From a virus, in IMG/VR virus record IMGVR_UViG_3300021959_000266, positions 1 through 29,633 of that record: a stretch of 29,633 nucleotides of DNA; one strand, given 5' to 3'. A program made the position numbers and the translations under genes. Shown in pieces: positions 9,195-15,664 of the stretch. Under the pieces are notes generated by a model. It made no database searches. It saw only the letters and a list, made by a program, of their open reading frames with translations, and had not been told where the DNA came from. Positions within the stretch are counted from its first letter, which is position 1, and each line of letters starts with the position of its first letter.

Positions 9195-9225
9195 AAAGGG
9201 GTCTTAATTAAGACCCCTTTTTTTT
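9195..9225 (+). terminator. Rho-independent terminator after gp23
   Basis: A perfect 26-base inverted repeat (9195-9220) built on AAAGGGGTCTTAA and its complement, running into eight Ts. It should end the gp22-gp23 transcript. The outer stem (AAAGGGGTC/GACCCCTTT) is the same as in the terminator at 28262-28289. Confidence 0.93.
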
Positions 9226-9227
9226 GC

Positions 9228-9235
9228 ACTAAATA
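9228..9235 (+). promoter_or_regulatory. Possible late-promoter variant
   Basis: ACTAAATA, six of eight matches to TATAAATA, lies immediately after the gp23 terminator and 50 bases before the next gene. Position makes it plausible; the weak match leaves it uncertain. Confidence 0.35.
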
Positions 9236-9285
9236 AAAGTGTAACCATGGTGGTTACATTACACATACACACACAGGAGAAAAAT

Positions 9286-9501
9286 ATGAGTAATTCAAAA
9301 ACTGGATTTGAAATCCGAGCAGACTTGTTATCACAAGCACAAGGTATACTAGAAAACAATCTCGAAAGAGAGAACAATAAGGTCTACCTTCACAATGAAA
9401 ACTTCCCTAACGACAAGAGAAATTTGGGTGACCAAATGATCACTGTTGATCAGGTTATTACAACTGCAAGACAACTTAACGAGTTCGTAAACGAGAAGTA
9501 A
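9286..9501 (+). CDS. Small conserved-type hypothetical protein
   Basis: 71 residues, starting MSNSKTGFEIRADLLSQAQG. The ATG at 9286 is chosen because it follows an excellent site (aggag then six bases); an earlier in-frame start would add 13 residues without a site. The protein is soluble, charged and largely helical, with an ITVDQVITTARQLNEFV end. It resembles small proteins I associate with the region after gp23 in marine T4-like phages, but I cannot assign a role. It stands alone between the gp23 terminator and a hairpin at 9516-9543. Confidence 0.8.
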   Translation: MSNSKTGFEIRADLLSQAQGILENNLERENNKVYLHNENFPNDKRNLGDQMITVDQVITTARQLNEFVNEK

Positions 9502-9515
9502 ATTGACCTAAATAG

Positions 9516-9543
9516 TATACAGGGGATATTTTTCCCCTGTATA
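9516..9543 (+). other. Strong intergenic hairpin ahead of a ribosome binding site
   Basis: A perfect 10-bp stem (TATACAGGGG / CCCCTGTATA) with an eight-base loop (atattttt). It is followed directly by ttaggag, the binding site of the gene at 9557. There is no T-run after it, so it is a poor terminator. RNA stabilisation, processing or translational control is more likely. Confidence 0.7.
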
Positions 9544-9556
9544 TTAGGAGTAAATT

Positions 9557-9781
9557 ATGTCAGATTATGCAAAACAAGTGAATGTATTAGAAGGGCCATG
9601 GGAGAAGAGTGCATTTCCTAATGGTATAGAAACAACTAATGTATTAAGTCGTAAGATCATTACACAGTTTGTCAAAGACGGATATCTTTGTGAAGAAACT
9701 GTCAGTAGAGAATACAAAGGAAATGACTACTTTGATACTACCTCAACAAAAAGGATTATAAAACTTGACAACAATCAATAA
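9557..9781 (+). CDS. Hypothetical protein, 74 residues
   Basis: It starts MSDYAKQVNVLEGPWEKSAF and follows a strong site (taggag). The middle (SRKIITQFVKDGYLCEETVSREYKGNDYFDT) suggests a small mixed alpha/beta protein with one Cys. There is no membrane segment or known motif. It overlaps the following gene by 17 bases. A weak late-type box (CCTAAATA, 9507-9514) and the 9516 hairpin precede it. Function is unknown; its position between capsid and tail-type genes suggests late expression. Confidence 0.75.
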   Translation: MSDYAKQVNVLEGPWEKSAFPNGIETTNVLSRKIITQFVKDGYLCEETVSREYKGNDYFDTTSTKRIIKLDNNQ

Positions 9782-10301
9782 GTCAATTCTAAACAAGAAT
9801 AACTTCAGACTTCTGATAGATAAAGTTCCCACAGTGGAATACTATGTCAAGTCTGTTAATATTCCTAGTTTATCATTTACTGAAACTGTTGCAGGTGCAG
9901 GGGTAGGACTTGATGCTTATTTCCCTGGCGATAAGGTTGAATTTGGAACTTTGAATGTATCCTTTTTGATTGATGAAGATTTAGAGAACTTTAAAGAAGT
10001 GTATGATTGGATGAATGCAATTGTTCCAGTTGCAGACCCAGCTGATTATAAAAACTATGTGGGTAGTTCAACCACATCCACAGGTCAGTTATCAAATATC
10101 GATAACGATTTGAACCAGTATTCAGATATCACACTTGTGTTGAACACTAACAAAAATGTTCCCAACAAGTTTTTTAGATTCCATGATGCATTCCCCATCT
10201 CATTGGGTGAGATAAGTCTAGAATCAGGTGCAGATAACGAAACTGTGACCTGTGAAGTTCAGTTTAGATTTTCATACTACACTATAAATACCTCTTCCTA
10301 A
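9765..10301 (+). CDS. Second gp19-like tail tube family protein
   Basis: 178 residues, beginning at a TTG codon (9765) preceded by aagga at 9751-9755; no ATG exists in this frame before mid-protein. The pattern KNNFRLLIDKVPTVEYYVKSVNIPSLSF, then FPGDKVEFGTLNVSFLIDED, then a final ETVTCEVQFRFSYYTI strand is that of the T4 gp19-type tail tube fold. The size also matches T4 gp3 (176), the tail-tube terminator, and marine T4-like genomes often have a tail completion gene here, upstream of uvsY. It is either a gp3-type terminator or an additional tube-fold protein; I favour a tail-end component. Confidence 0.75.
   Translation: MTTINKSILNKNNFRLLIDKVPTVEYYVKSVNIPSLSFTETVAGAGVGLDAYFPGDKVEFGTLNVSFLIDEDLENFKEVYDWMNAIVPVADPADYKNYVGSSTTSTGQLSNIDNDLNQYSDITLVLNTNKNVPNKFFRFHDAFPISLGEISLESGADNETVTCEVQFRFSYYTINTSS
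10283..10290 (+). promoter_or_regulatory. Late-type box inside the end of the gp19-like gene
   Basis: Exact TATAAATA within the last codons of the 9765-10301 gene, 61 bases before uvsY. It could give late transcription of the recombination operon, or be chance in coding DNA. Confidence 0.45.
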
Positions 10302-10302
10302 G

Positions 10303-10323
10303 ATACCATAAATATGGTATAAT
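10303..10323 (+). promoter_or_regulatory. Extended -10 promoter overlapping an inverted repeat before uvsY
   Basis: TGGTATAAT (10315-10323) is a perfect extended -10. It overlaps the right arm of the 18-base inverted repeat ATACCAT-aaat-ATGGTAT (10303-10320), which itself contains a late-like CATAAATA (10307-10314). The start would fall near 10330, about 20 bases before the uvsY ATG. The arrangement suggests a regulated middle or early promoter. Confidence 0.65.
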
Positions 10324-10350
10324 AGTAGTATATAACTGTAGGTATACATA

Positions 10351-10794
10351 ATGAACTTAGATGAAATTAAAGAAGCTTGGAAAAAGGACTGTATTATCGA
10401 TGATATTGAACTCGATAAGTCTTCACTAGAAGTTCCAAAACTCCATGCAAAATATTCCGAACTATTGACTAACTCAGTCATTCGTCTCAAAAATTTAGAA
10501 TTTCAAAGAAACACTCTACTTAAAGATAAGTGGTTGTGGTATAACGGTAAAATGGATGAAAACCGTATCAAAGAACTAGGTTGGAATCCCGACCCGTTTG
10601 ATGGTCTTAAGATTATGAAATCAGACATGCAAGTATTCTACAATGCAGATGCAGATATCCAAAAGGTAAATGCACAAATAGAATACTGCAATGTTACCAT
10701 AAACTTCCTTAAAGAGTGTATGCAAAATATCACTTGGAGACATCAAACAATCAAGAACACTATTGAGTGGCGTAAATTTATGGCAGGTGCATAA
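10351..10794 (+). CDS. uvsY: Recombination mediator UvsY
   Basis: 147 residues (T4 UvsY: 137). UvsY loads the UvsX recombinase on gp32-coated single-stranded DNA. The start MNLDEIKEAWKKDCIIDD, the internal LHAKYSELLTNSVIRLKNLE, the KDKWLWYNGKMDE block and the C-terminal helix ending RKFMAGA follow the T4 UvsY pattern position by position. It is all helical and has no membrane segment. Its stop overlaps the next ATG (TAATG), making it the first gene of a four-gene coupled operon. It is probably driven by the extended -10 promoter at 10315. Confidence 0.9.
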   Translation: MNLDEIKEAWKKDCIIDDIELDKSSLEVPKLHAKYSELLTNSVIRLKNLEFQRNTLLKDKWLWYNGKMDENRIKELGWNPDPFDGLKIMKSDMQVFYNADADIQKVNAQIEYCNVTINFLKECMQNITWRHQTIKNTIEWRKFMAGA

Positions 10795-11462
10795 TGATAC
10801 TAAAAAGTTACATGCATATTCTTCCCGAATTCTTTACAAGAGAAGAAGTTGCACAAATACATAATATTGCACAACAACTACCAACAGAAAAGGGAATGGT
10901 TGGATTTGGAACTGGTAGAGATGCAGATGATGAACCAGCAGAAGTTCCTAATCTTGTAACCCATGTTCGTAAATCTACAATAAAATGGATACATCAACTA
11001 CCCGATAATCTTCAAGCTAAAGTAGATCAGGGAATGACTCTAGCTTGCACTGATTCTGATTGGCCTTTTGAATTGTTACAACATCAAACTCTTCAATATA
11101 CCATATATGAAGGTCGAAAAATTGAAAAAGGAGATTTCTATACATGGCATACTGATGATGGGCCAGAATATTTTGATTTAGATCAGAAGAGAAAATTAAG
11201 TTATGTTGTTCAGTTGTCTGACCCCGATGATTATGAGGGGGGTCTTTTCCAATGGTTAGAGTTGGGTCAAACATTAGATCAAATGCAATTAGGTCAAACA
11301 TCATTAGATATTACGAATGCAATTCATACACTACCATTCTCTGCAAAAGGAATAGGTAGTATGTTCGTATTTCCATCATTTGTCTACCATCAAGTAACAC
11401 CAGTTACAAGTGGAACAAGAACTTCTTTAGTAGGATGGTTCACGGGTCAACACTTTAGGTAA
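10794..11462 (+). CDS. 2OG-Fe(II) oxygenase, PKHD/prolyl hydroxylase type
   Basis: 222 residues. It is a cupin-fold dioxygenase using 2-oxoglutarate, oxygen and Fe(II) to hydroxylate a substrate that the sequence does not reveal. Iron ligands are visible as HxD in YTWHTDDG (His119, Asp121) and a distal His in FVYHQVTPV (His199); the 2OG-binding Arg follows in GTRTSLVGWF (Arg209). The LSYVVQLSDPDDYEGGLFQW strand pair is typical of the family. The gene is wedged between uvsY and uvsW with one-base overlaps on both sides, so it is co-translated with recombination genes. Such enzymes are common in marine T4-like phages. Confidence 0.9.
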   Translation: MILKSYMHILPEFFTREEVAQIHNIAQQLPTEKGMVGFGTGRDADDEPAEVPNLVTHVRKSTIKWIHQLPDNLQAKVDQGMTLACTDSDWPFELLQHQTLQYTIYEGRKIEKGDFYTWHTDDGPEYFDLDQKRKLSYVVQLSDPDDYEGGLFQWLELGQTLDQMQLGQTSLDITNAIHTLPFSAKGIGSMFVFPSFVYHQVTPVTSGTRTSLVGWFTGQHFR

Positions 11463-12871
11463 TGAAAGTTACAGTCAGGAAAGTTGATGATGTCTTCATG
11501 AAGGTAGACTGTGATGATGGTCTGGCTAGAGACTTATTCGACTTCTTCTCCTTTACAGTTCCCAATGCAAAGTTTATGCCTTCCTTTAAAAATCGTTTTT
11601 GGGATGGTAAGGTTCGTCTTTTTGCAATTAAAACACACAAGATTTATATTGGTCTTCTTCCTTATGTAGACGAGTTCTGTAAGGAGAGGGGATATGAGTT
11701 TGAGGGTGTTGAAGATGTCATCGGAAAGAAAACAAGACTGGACGATGATAGTATCGAGGAGTTTGTCAAGACCCTTGACACGACCTTTACACCACGAGAT
11801 TATCAGATAAGTGCATTCCGAAGTGTAGTAGAATACGGTAGACAACTACTTTTATCCCCAACTGCAAGTGGTAAGTCATTTATAATTTATCTTCTTGCAA
11901 GATACTATAACAAGAAAACACTTATTTTAGTTCCCACCACATCACTCGTAGAACAGATGGCAAAAGACTTCGAAGAGTATGGATATAAAGATCGTGTCTG
12001 TAAGATATACTCTAGACAAGAAGTTTTTGATGCAGACATAACCATATCCACATGGCAATCATTTAGTAAAGCTCCCAAAGAAACCATGCAATCCTTTGAA
12101 ATGGTAGTAGGAGATGAAGCACACTTATTTAAAGCAAATGTTCTCAAAGGTATCTTAGAGAAGATGAATAAGACTGCAATTCGTATTGGAACTACAGGGA
12201 CACTGGATGGAACGGAAGTTCATCGACTCCAACTTGAAGGATTATTCGGGCCAGTAAAAAAGGTCATACGAACTTCTGAACTCATTGAAGAAGGAACTAT
12301 TGCAGAAATTCAAATAGATTGTATCATACTTCGTCATACTAAACTAAAGAAGATGACCTATCAAGAAGAGATGGACTACCTAGTATCCAACGAAAAAAGA
12401 AATCAATTCATTACCAATTTAGTCTCTTCCCTAAAGGGTAATACCCTAGTGTTATTCCAGTATGTGGAGAAACACGGAGAAGTGTTGTATAAGTTTTTAG
12501 ATGGAAGAGTGGATGATCTTCACTATGTATTTGGTGGAACAGACACAGACGACAGAGAAGCTGTCAGAAGTATTGTAGAGAAATCAAAAAGTAGTGTCAT
12601 ACTTGCATCATACGGAACTTTCTCTACGGGAGTAAACATTAAAAAAATCGATAACATTGTATTTGCATCACCTTCTAAATCTCGTATTCGAAACCTACAG
12701 TCTATTGGTAGGGGTTTACGAAAGACAGAAGGTAAGGATAAGATGAGACTCTTTGATATTGCAGATGACCTACAATGTGAGAACTACACACTTAGTCACC
12801 TTAAAGAACGAATAAATATATACAACGAGGAGAATTTTCCTTATGAAATTCAACAATTTGATCTAAAGTAA
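11462..12871 (+). CDS. uvsW: Recombination helicase UvsW
   Basis: 469 residues (T4 UvsW: 503). It is a superfamily 2 helicase that branch-migrates recombination intermediates, unwinds R-loops and helps switch replication from origin- to recombination-dependent mode. An N-terminal small domain (FKNRFWDGKVRLF) precedes the RDYQ motif, Walker A PTASGKS (133-139) and DEAH box (218-221). Helicase motif VI appears as QSIGRGLRKTEG. It overlaps both neighbours by one base. It appears intact. Confidence 0.95.
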   Translation: MKVTVRKVDDVFMKVDCDDGLARDLFDFFSFTVPNAKFMPSFKNRFWDGKVRLFAIKTHKIYIGLLPYVDEFCKERGYEFEGVEDVIGKKTRLDDDSIEEFVKTLDTTFTPRDYQISAFRSVVEYGRQLLLSPTASGKSFIIYLLARYYNKKTLILVPTTSLVEQMAKDFEEYGYKDRVCKIYSRQEVFDADITISTWQSFSKAPKETMQSFEMVVGDEAHLFKANVLKGILEKMNKTAIRIGTTGTLDGTEVHRLQLEGLFGPVKKVIRTSELIEEGTIAEIQIDCIILRHTKLKKMTYQEEMDYLVSNEKRNQFITNLVSSLKGNTLVLFQYVEKHGEVLYKFLDGRVDDLHYVFGGTDTDDREAVRSIVEKSKSSVILASYGTFSTGVNIKKIDNIVFASPSKSRIRNLQSIGRGLRKTEGKDKMRLFDIADDLQCENYTLSHLKERINIYNEENFPYEIQQFDLK

Positions 12872-13365
12872 TGGTTAGACCAACAGACTTACTACCAACA
12901 CAATATCAAGTAGTCCGACTAACAACAGGACAAGACATTGTGGGAATGACTAAAGACACAGGTGCAGCTCTTCAGATTACTCTACCTATGATTTGTCATT
13001 TAACTGTGTCTCTTCCTGAGCAAGGGACTGTTGCAACTTTTTATCCTTATTCACCGATGAGTAGTGATGTGGTTATTTCAATTCCTAAAACTATTATCTC
13101 TCATGCAACTGCACTAAACGAACAGTTCATACCTCAATACGATAAAGCTTCTTCTACATGGTTAGGAATGATTGAACATAAACGAATTCCTCTAATAGAG
13201 AAAACTAATAACCAACGAGCACAGAAGATGATTGAAGATGAGATTGAAAGATTAATGTCACACCTAGATTATGATGTAGATGAACTTTTAGAAAGAGGTG
13301 ATGAATCCTCATATGAAAAAGAATTTCTTAGATTATCAAAACCAAAGGACGGTAAGATTCATTAA
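12871..13365 (+). CDS. Sm-like/beta-barrel hypothetical protein
   Basis: 164 residues. The first half reads as short strands around YQVVRLTTGQDIVGMTKD, LQITLPMICHLTV and DVVISIPKTIISHATALN. That order resembles the Sm-like small beta-barrel proteins of marine T4-like phages that begin with a VxLxxGxxIVG pattern. The second half is helical and charged (EDEIERLMSHLDYDVDELLE). It is the last gene of the uvsY operon, coupled to uvsW by TAATG. RNA or nucleic-acid binding would fit an Sm-like fold, but that is inference. Confidence 0.7.
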   Translation: MVRPTDLLPTQYQVVRLTTGQDIVGMTKDTGAALQITLPMICHLTVSLPEQGTVATFYPYSPMSSDVVISIPKTIISHATALNEQFIPQYDKASSTWLGMIEHKRIPLIEKTNNQRAQKMIEDEIERLMSHLDYDVDELLERGDESSYEKEFLRLSKPKDGKIH

Positions 13366-13367
13366 TT

Positions 13368-13375
13368 TATAAATA
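13368..13375 (+). promoter_or_regulatory. Late promoter before the tiny membrane-protein trio
   Basis: Exact TATAAATA two bases after the stop of the Sm-like gene and 55 bases before ATG 13431. A small hairpin (CATAAC/GTTATG, 13384-13400) lies in the leader. Confidence 0.75.
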
Positions 13376-13430
13376 TGTTCCATCATAACATTTCGTTATG
13401 GTTAATTATTAATGAGGTTTATAATTTAAA

Positions 13431-13574
13431 ATGTCCGTATTGGTTGAAAAACTATCTGAGTTAAACAGAAAAAGAAAAAGAATATCACAAGCTGAAGTCA
13501 TTGAAGGATTAGAAGTGATGCTTTTAATCACAGTATTCGTGTCCTGCACATATGCAGTTGCACCCATAGTATAA
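13431..13574 (+). CDS. Tiny membrane protein 1, 47 residues
   Basis: The protein has a basic N-terminal half (ELNRKRKRISQ) and a hydrophobic C-terminal helix (VMLLITVFVSCTYAVAPIV), which suggests a single-span protein with N-in orientation. A late promoter lies upstream; the Shine-Dalgarno is weak. The stop overlaps the next ATG (TAATG). Unknown function; one-span proteins of this size in phages are often holin-like, antiholin or host-membrane factors, but nothing here decides between these. Confidence 0.6.
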   Translation: MSVLVEKLSELNRKRKRISQAEVIEGLEVMLLITVFVSCTYAVAPIV

Positions 13575-13684
13575 TGAGAAAGTTAGAAAGATGGGAAAAG
13601 GAGAATCTTCTTATGGGAGCTACTCTTCTTGTTTTAATGAATACTTTTTTAGTAGGTTTCTTTCATTTTGCTAACATAGTATGA
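13574..13684 (+). CDS. Tiny membrane protein 2, 36 residues
   Basis: It starts MRKLERWEKENLLMGATLLV and continues with a second hydrophobic stretch (LMNTFLVGFFHFANIV). There is a charged head and one or two short spans. It overlaps the preceding stop by one base and the next start by four (ATGA), so its translation depends on its neighbours. No known family recognised. The conserved overlap geometry is the main evidence that it is a real gene. Confidence 0.55.
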   Translation: MRKLERWEKENLLMGATLLVLMNTFLVGFFHFANIV

Positions 13685-13860
13685 GTCTAAATAAGAAAGT
13701 ATTACAAGTGGTGAATCTATCTCCACCCGTAGATGAGTCTTTCTTTGATAAGTTAGAAAAGATGCATCCGATGAGACAAATTGTGTATGCTACTATACTA
13801 CAGATTATTGTATTTGGGTCTATGATGTTATCATTCTATCTGTTACATCACTTATTATAA
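13681..13860 (+). CDS. Tiny membrane protein 3, 59 residues
   Basis: It starts MSLNKKVLQVVNLSPPVDES and has a soluble first half (FFDKLEKMHPMRQ) followed by one transmembrane helix (IVYATILQIIVFGSMMLSFY) and a short HH-containing tail. The ATG overlaps the previous stop (ATGA). It ends the trio; the next 150 bases contain no gene, only A/T-rich sequence and the gp55 promoter region. Confidence 0.6.
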   Translation: MSLNKKVLQVVNLSPPVDESFFDKLEKMHPMRQIVYATILQIIVFGSMMLSFYLLHHLL

Positions 13861-13968
13861 TATATCCCCCTGACGACATAGTCATCTTATCATGGATTTT
13901 TTGATCTGACAAGATACTTTTGCAAAAAAAGTTTAAATATTTTCTAAAATAAATACTATAAACAATCA

Positions 13969-13996
13969 AAAACCCTCTAGTCAACATGAGGGTTTT
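13969..13996. terminator. Hairpin between the membrane trio and gp55
   Basis: A 9-bp stem (AAAACCCTC / GAGGGTTTT) with a ten-base loop. Read on the + strand the T-run is only the stem end; read on the - strand the stem is followed by a fifth T. It could be a weak terminator of the membrane trio. Its loop holds the -35 candidate of the gp55 promoter. Confidence 0.5.
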
Positions 13997-14006
13997 AGTG
14001 TATAGT
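13978..14006 (+). promoter_or_regulatory. Sigma70-type promoter of gp55
   Basis: TAGTCA (13978-13983, four of six to TTGACA), a 17-base spacer and TATAGT (14001-14006). Six bases then separate the -10 box from ATG 14013, so the mRNA would be leaderless or nearly so. Confidence 0.55.
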
Positions 14007-14012
14007 ATTCAC

Positions 14013-14597
14013 ATGACTACGAAAAAACCTAATGAACACTATGTAAACAACAAAGAGTTCACTCAAGCAGTCTCCGAGTATAACCAAGCTGTTGCACTCG
14101 CAGAATCAAAGGGGGAAACCCCACCTAGGATGACTGAGTATATTGGTGAGTGTATCTATAAGATTGCAACCCGTCTTTCCACTCGTCCTAATTTTATCAA
14201 CTATACCTATAGGGACGAAATGATCTGTGATGCAATTGAGAATTGTATTCAGTATATCAATAATTTCAATGCAGAAAAATCTAATAATGCATTCGCATAT
14301 GTAACACAGATATGTTATTATGCATTTCTTAGACGAATCCAAAAAGAGAAAAAACAGGTCTACATCAAACAGAAAAGTATAGAAGCTTCTAATGTAATAA
14401 TGGATGCATACGATACACTTGATGGTAATCATGACCCTATGCTAACCAATACCAATATTGAGTGGATGCAGGAGAATATGAATCCAGTCCAATATGAACC
14501 TAGAACATCTAGAACTCCTAAAAAGAAGAACCCCTCTAAGAAGACTAACTTAGAGAACTTTGTAGAGGATGATCTAGATATTGAAATAGAAGAATAA
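14013..14597 (+). CDS. 55: Late-transcription sigma factor gp55
   Basis: 194 residues from ATG 14013 (T4 gp55: 185). It directs host RNA polymerase to TATAAATA late promoters together with the sliding clamp gp45. The start region NEHYVNNKEFTQAVSEYN matches the T4 gp55 N-terminus, and the body DEMICDAIENCIQYINNFN followed by AFAYVTQICYYAFLRRIQKEKKQ is the sigma region 2-like core. An upstream in-frame ATG at 13986 lies inside the hairpin before the promoter and would add nine unrelated residues, so I prefer 14013. The stop overlaps gp47 (TAATG). Its targets are present throughout this window. Confidence 0.93.
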   Translation: MTTKKPNEHYVNNKEFTQAVSEYNQAVALAESKGETPPRMTEYIGECIYKIATRLSTRPNFINYTYRDEMICDAIENCIQYINNFNAEKSNNAFAYVTQICYYAFLRRIQKEKKQVYIKQKSIEASNVIMDAYDTLDGNHDPMLTNTNIEWMQENMNPVQYEPRTSRTPKKKNPSKKTNLENFVEDDLDIEIEE

Positions 14598-15664
14598 TGC
14601 TAATCGCGCTTTTAAATGACACGCATTGTGGTGTGAGAGGTGATATGTTAGAAATGTCCAACTACCAAGGACGATTCTATAATGAGATTTTCTTTCCATA
14701 CCTAGACGAACATAACATCAAACATATCATTCATTTGGGTGACTACTTTGATAGACGAAAGTATATTAACTTTGCATCTATGAAAGCAAACATTCAACAC
14801 TTTATTGAACCAATGAATGAACGTGGAATCACTATGGACTTGATCATAGGGAACCATGACACCTATTATAAAAACACCAACGATGTAAATGCACCTGAGT
14901 TACTACTCTACAATCAACCGAATGTTAATGTGATCTCAGAGTGTGTAACTAAAGAATATGATGGGTTTAACATTGCACTTGTTCCGTGGATTAACAATGA
15001 GAACTATGCAGATTCCGTAGAATTTTTGTTTGGTGCAGAAGCCTCTATTGCAATGGGTCACTTTGAGATTGAGGGTGCAATTATGCAGCCAGGGATGACT
15101 TGTCCACACGGATTAGACCATACCTATCTAAAACGATTTGATAAGGTATTAAGTGGTCACTTTCATCATAAGTCAGAAGTTAAAAATATCAGATACCTAG
15201 GTTCACAAATGCAGTTCACTTGGTCAGATTATGGTGATCAAAAGTATTTTCATGTGTTTAATACAGAAGACCAATCCATTACACCTGTTCATAATCCACT
15301 TACAATGTTTGAAAAGGCATTCTATGATGATTCGAAGGAAACTTTTGAGTCTATTTCAAATGCAGATTATTCAAAATATGCAGGTAAGTTTACAAAGGTA
15401 ATCGTAGTCAACAAAGAGAATCCATATTGGTTTGATACCTTCTTGGATAAAATCCATGGTGTTAATCCTCTACATGTATCTGTTGTAGATGACAACAAAC
15501 ATATGGACTTTATGGACGATGATGATGTTGGTGATATCGAAGATACACTTACAATTCTGAACAAGTATATTGATGGTTTAGAAATACAAGGAAAGAAAAA
15601 ACCATTGACAGATTTAATGACTTCATTATATCATGAAGCTTTGGATGAACACACTTATCTATGA
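14597..15664 (+). CDS. 47: Recombination nuclease subunit gp47 (Mre11/SbcD type)
   Basis: 355 residues (T4 gp47: 339). It is the phosphoesterase subunit of the gp46/gp47 complex that resects DNA ends for recombination-dependent replication and host DNA breakdown. All metal-binding motifs are visible: NDTHCG (Asp8, His10), HLGDYFDRR (Asp49), GNHD (Asn86, His87), MGHFEI and SGHFHHKSE. The C-terminal half is acidic and variable. It is coupled to gp55 upstream and overlaps gp46 by four bases. Confidence 0.96.
   Translation: MLIALLNDTHCGVRGDMLEMSNYQGRFYNEIFFPYLDEHNIKHIIHLGDYFDRRKYINFASMKANIQHFIEPMNERGITMDLIIGNHDTYYKNTNDVNAPELLLYNQPNVNVISECVTKEYDGFNIALVPWINNENYADSVEFLFGAEASIAMGHFEIEGAIMQPGMTCPHGLDHTYLKRFDKVLSGHFHHKSEVKNIRYLGSQMQFTWSDYGDQKYFHVFNTEDQSITPVHNPLTMFEKAFYDDSKETFESISNADYSKYAGKFTKVIVVNKENPYWFDTFLDKIHGVNPLHVSVVDDNKHMDFMDDDDVGDIEDTLTILNKYIDGLEIQGKKKPLTDLMTSLYHEALDEHTYL

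Noticed and set aside
9516-9543. Terminator between 9286 and 9557 genes
   Set aside because: The stem is strong but no T-run follows; instead a ribosome binding site begins at once.
13861-13968. Additional early promoter (CTGACA near 13908) or small gene
   Set aside because: The -35-like sequence lacks a -10 at 16-19 bases and no open frame with a ribosome binding site is present; A/T-rich spacer only.
13986-14012. Upstream ATG for gp55
   Set aside because: Lies in a hairpin arm upstream of the -10 box; the added residues do not resemble gp55.
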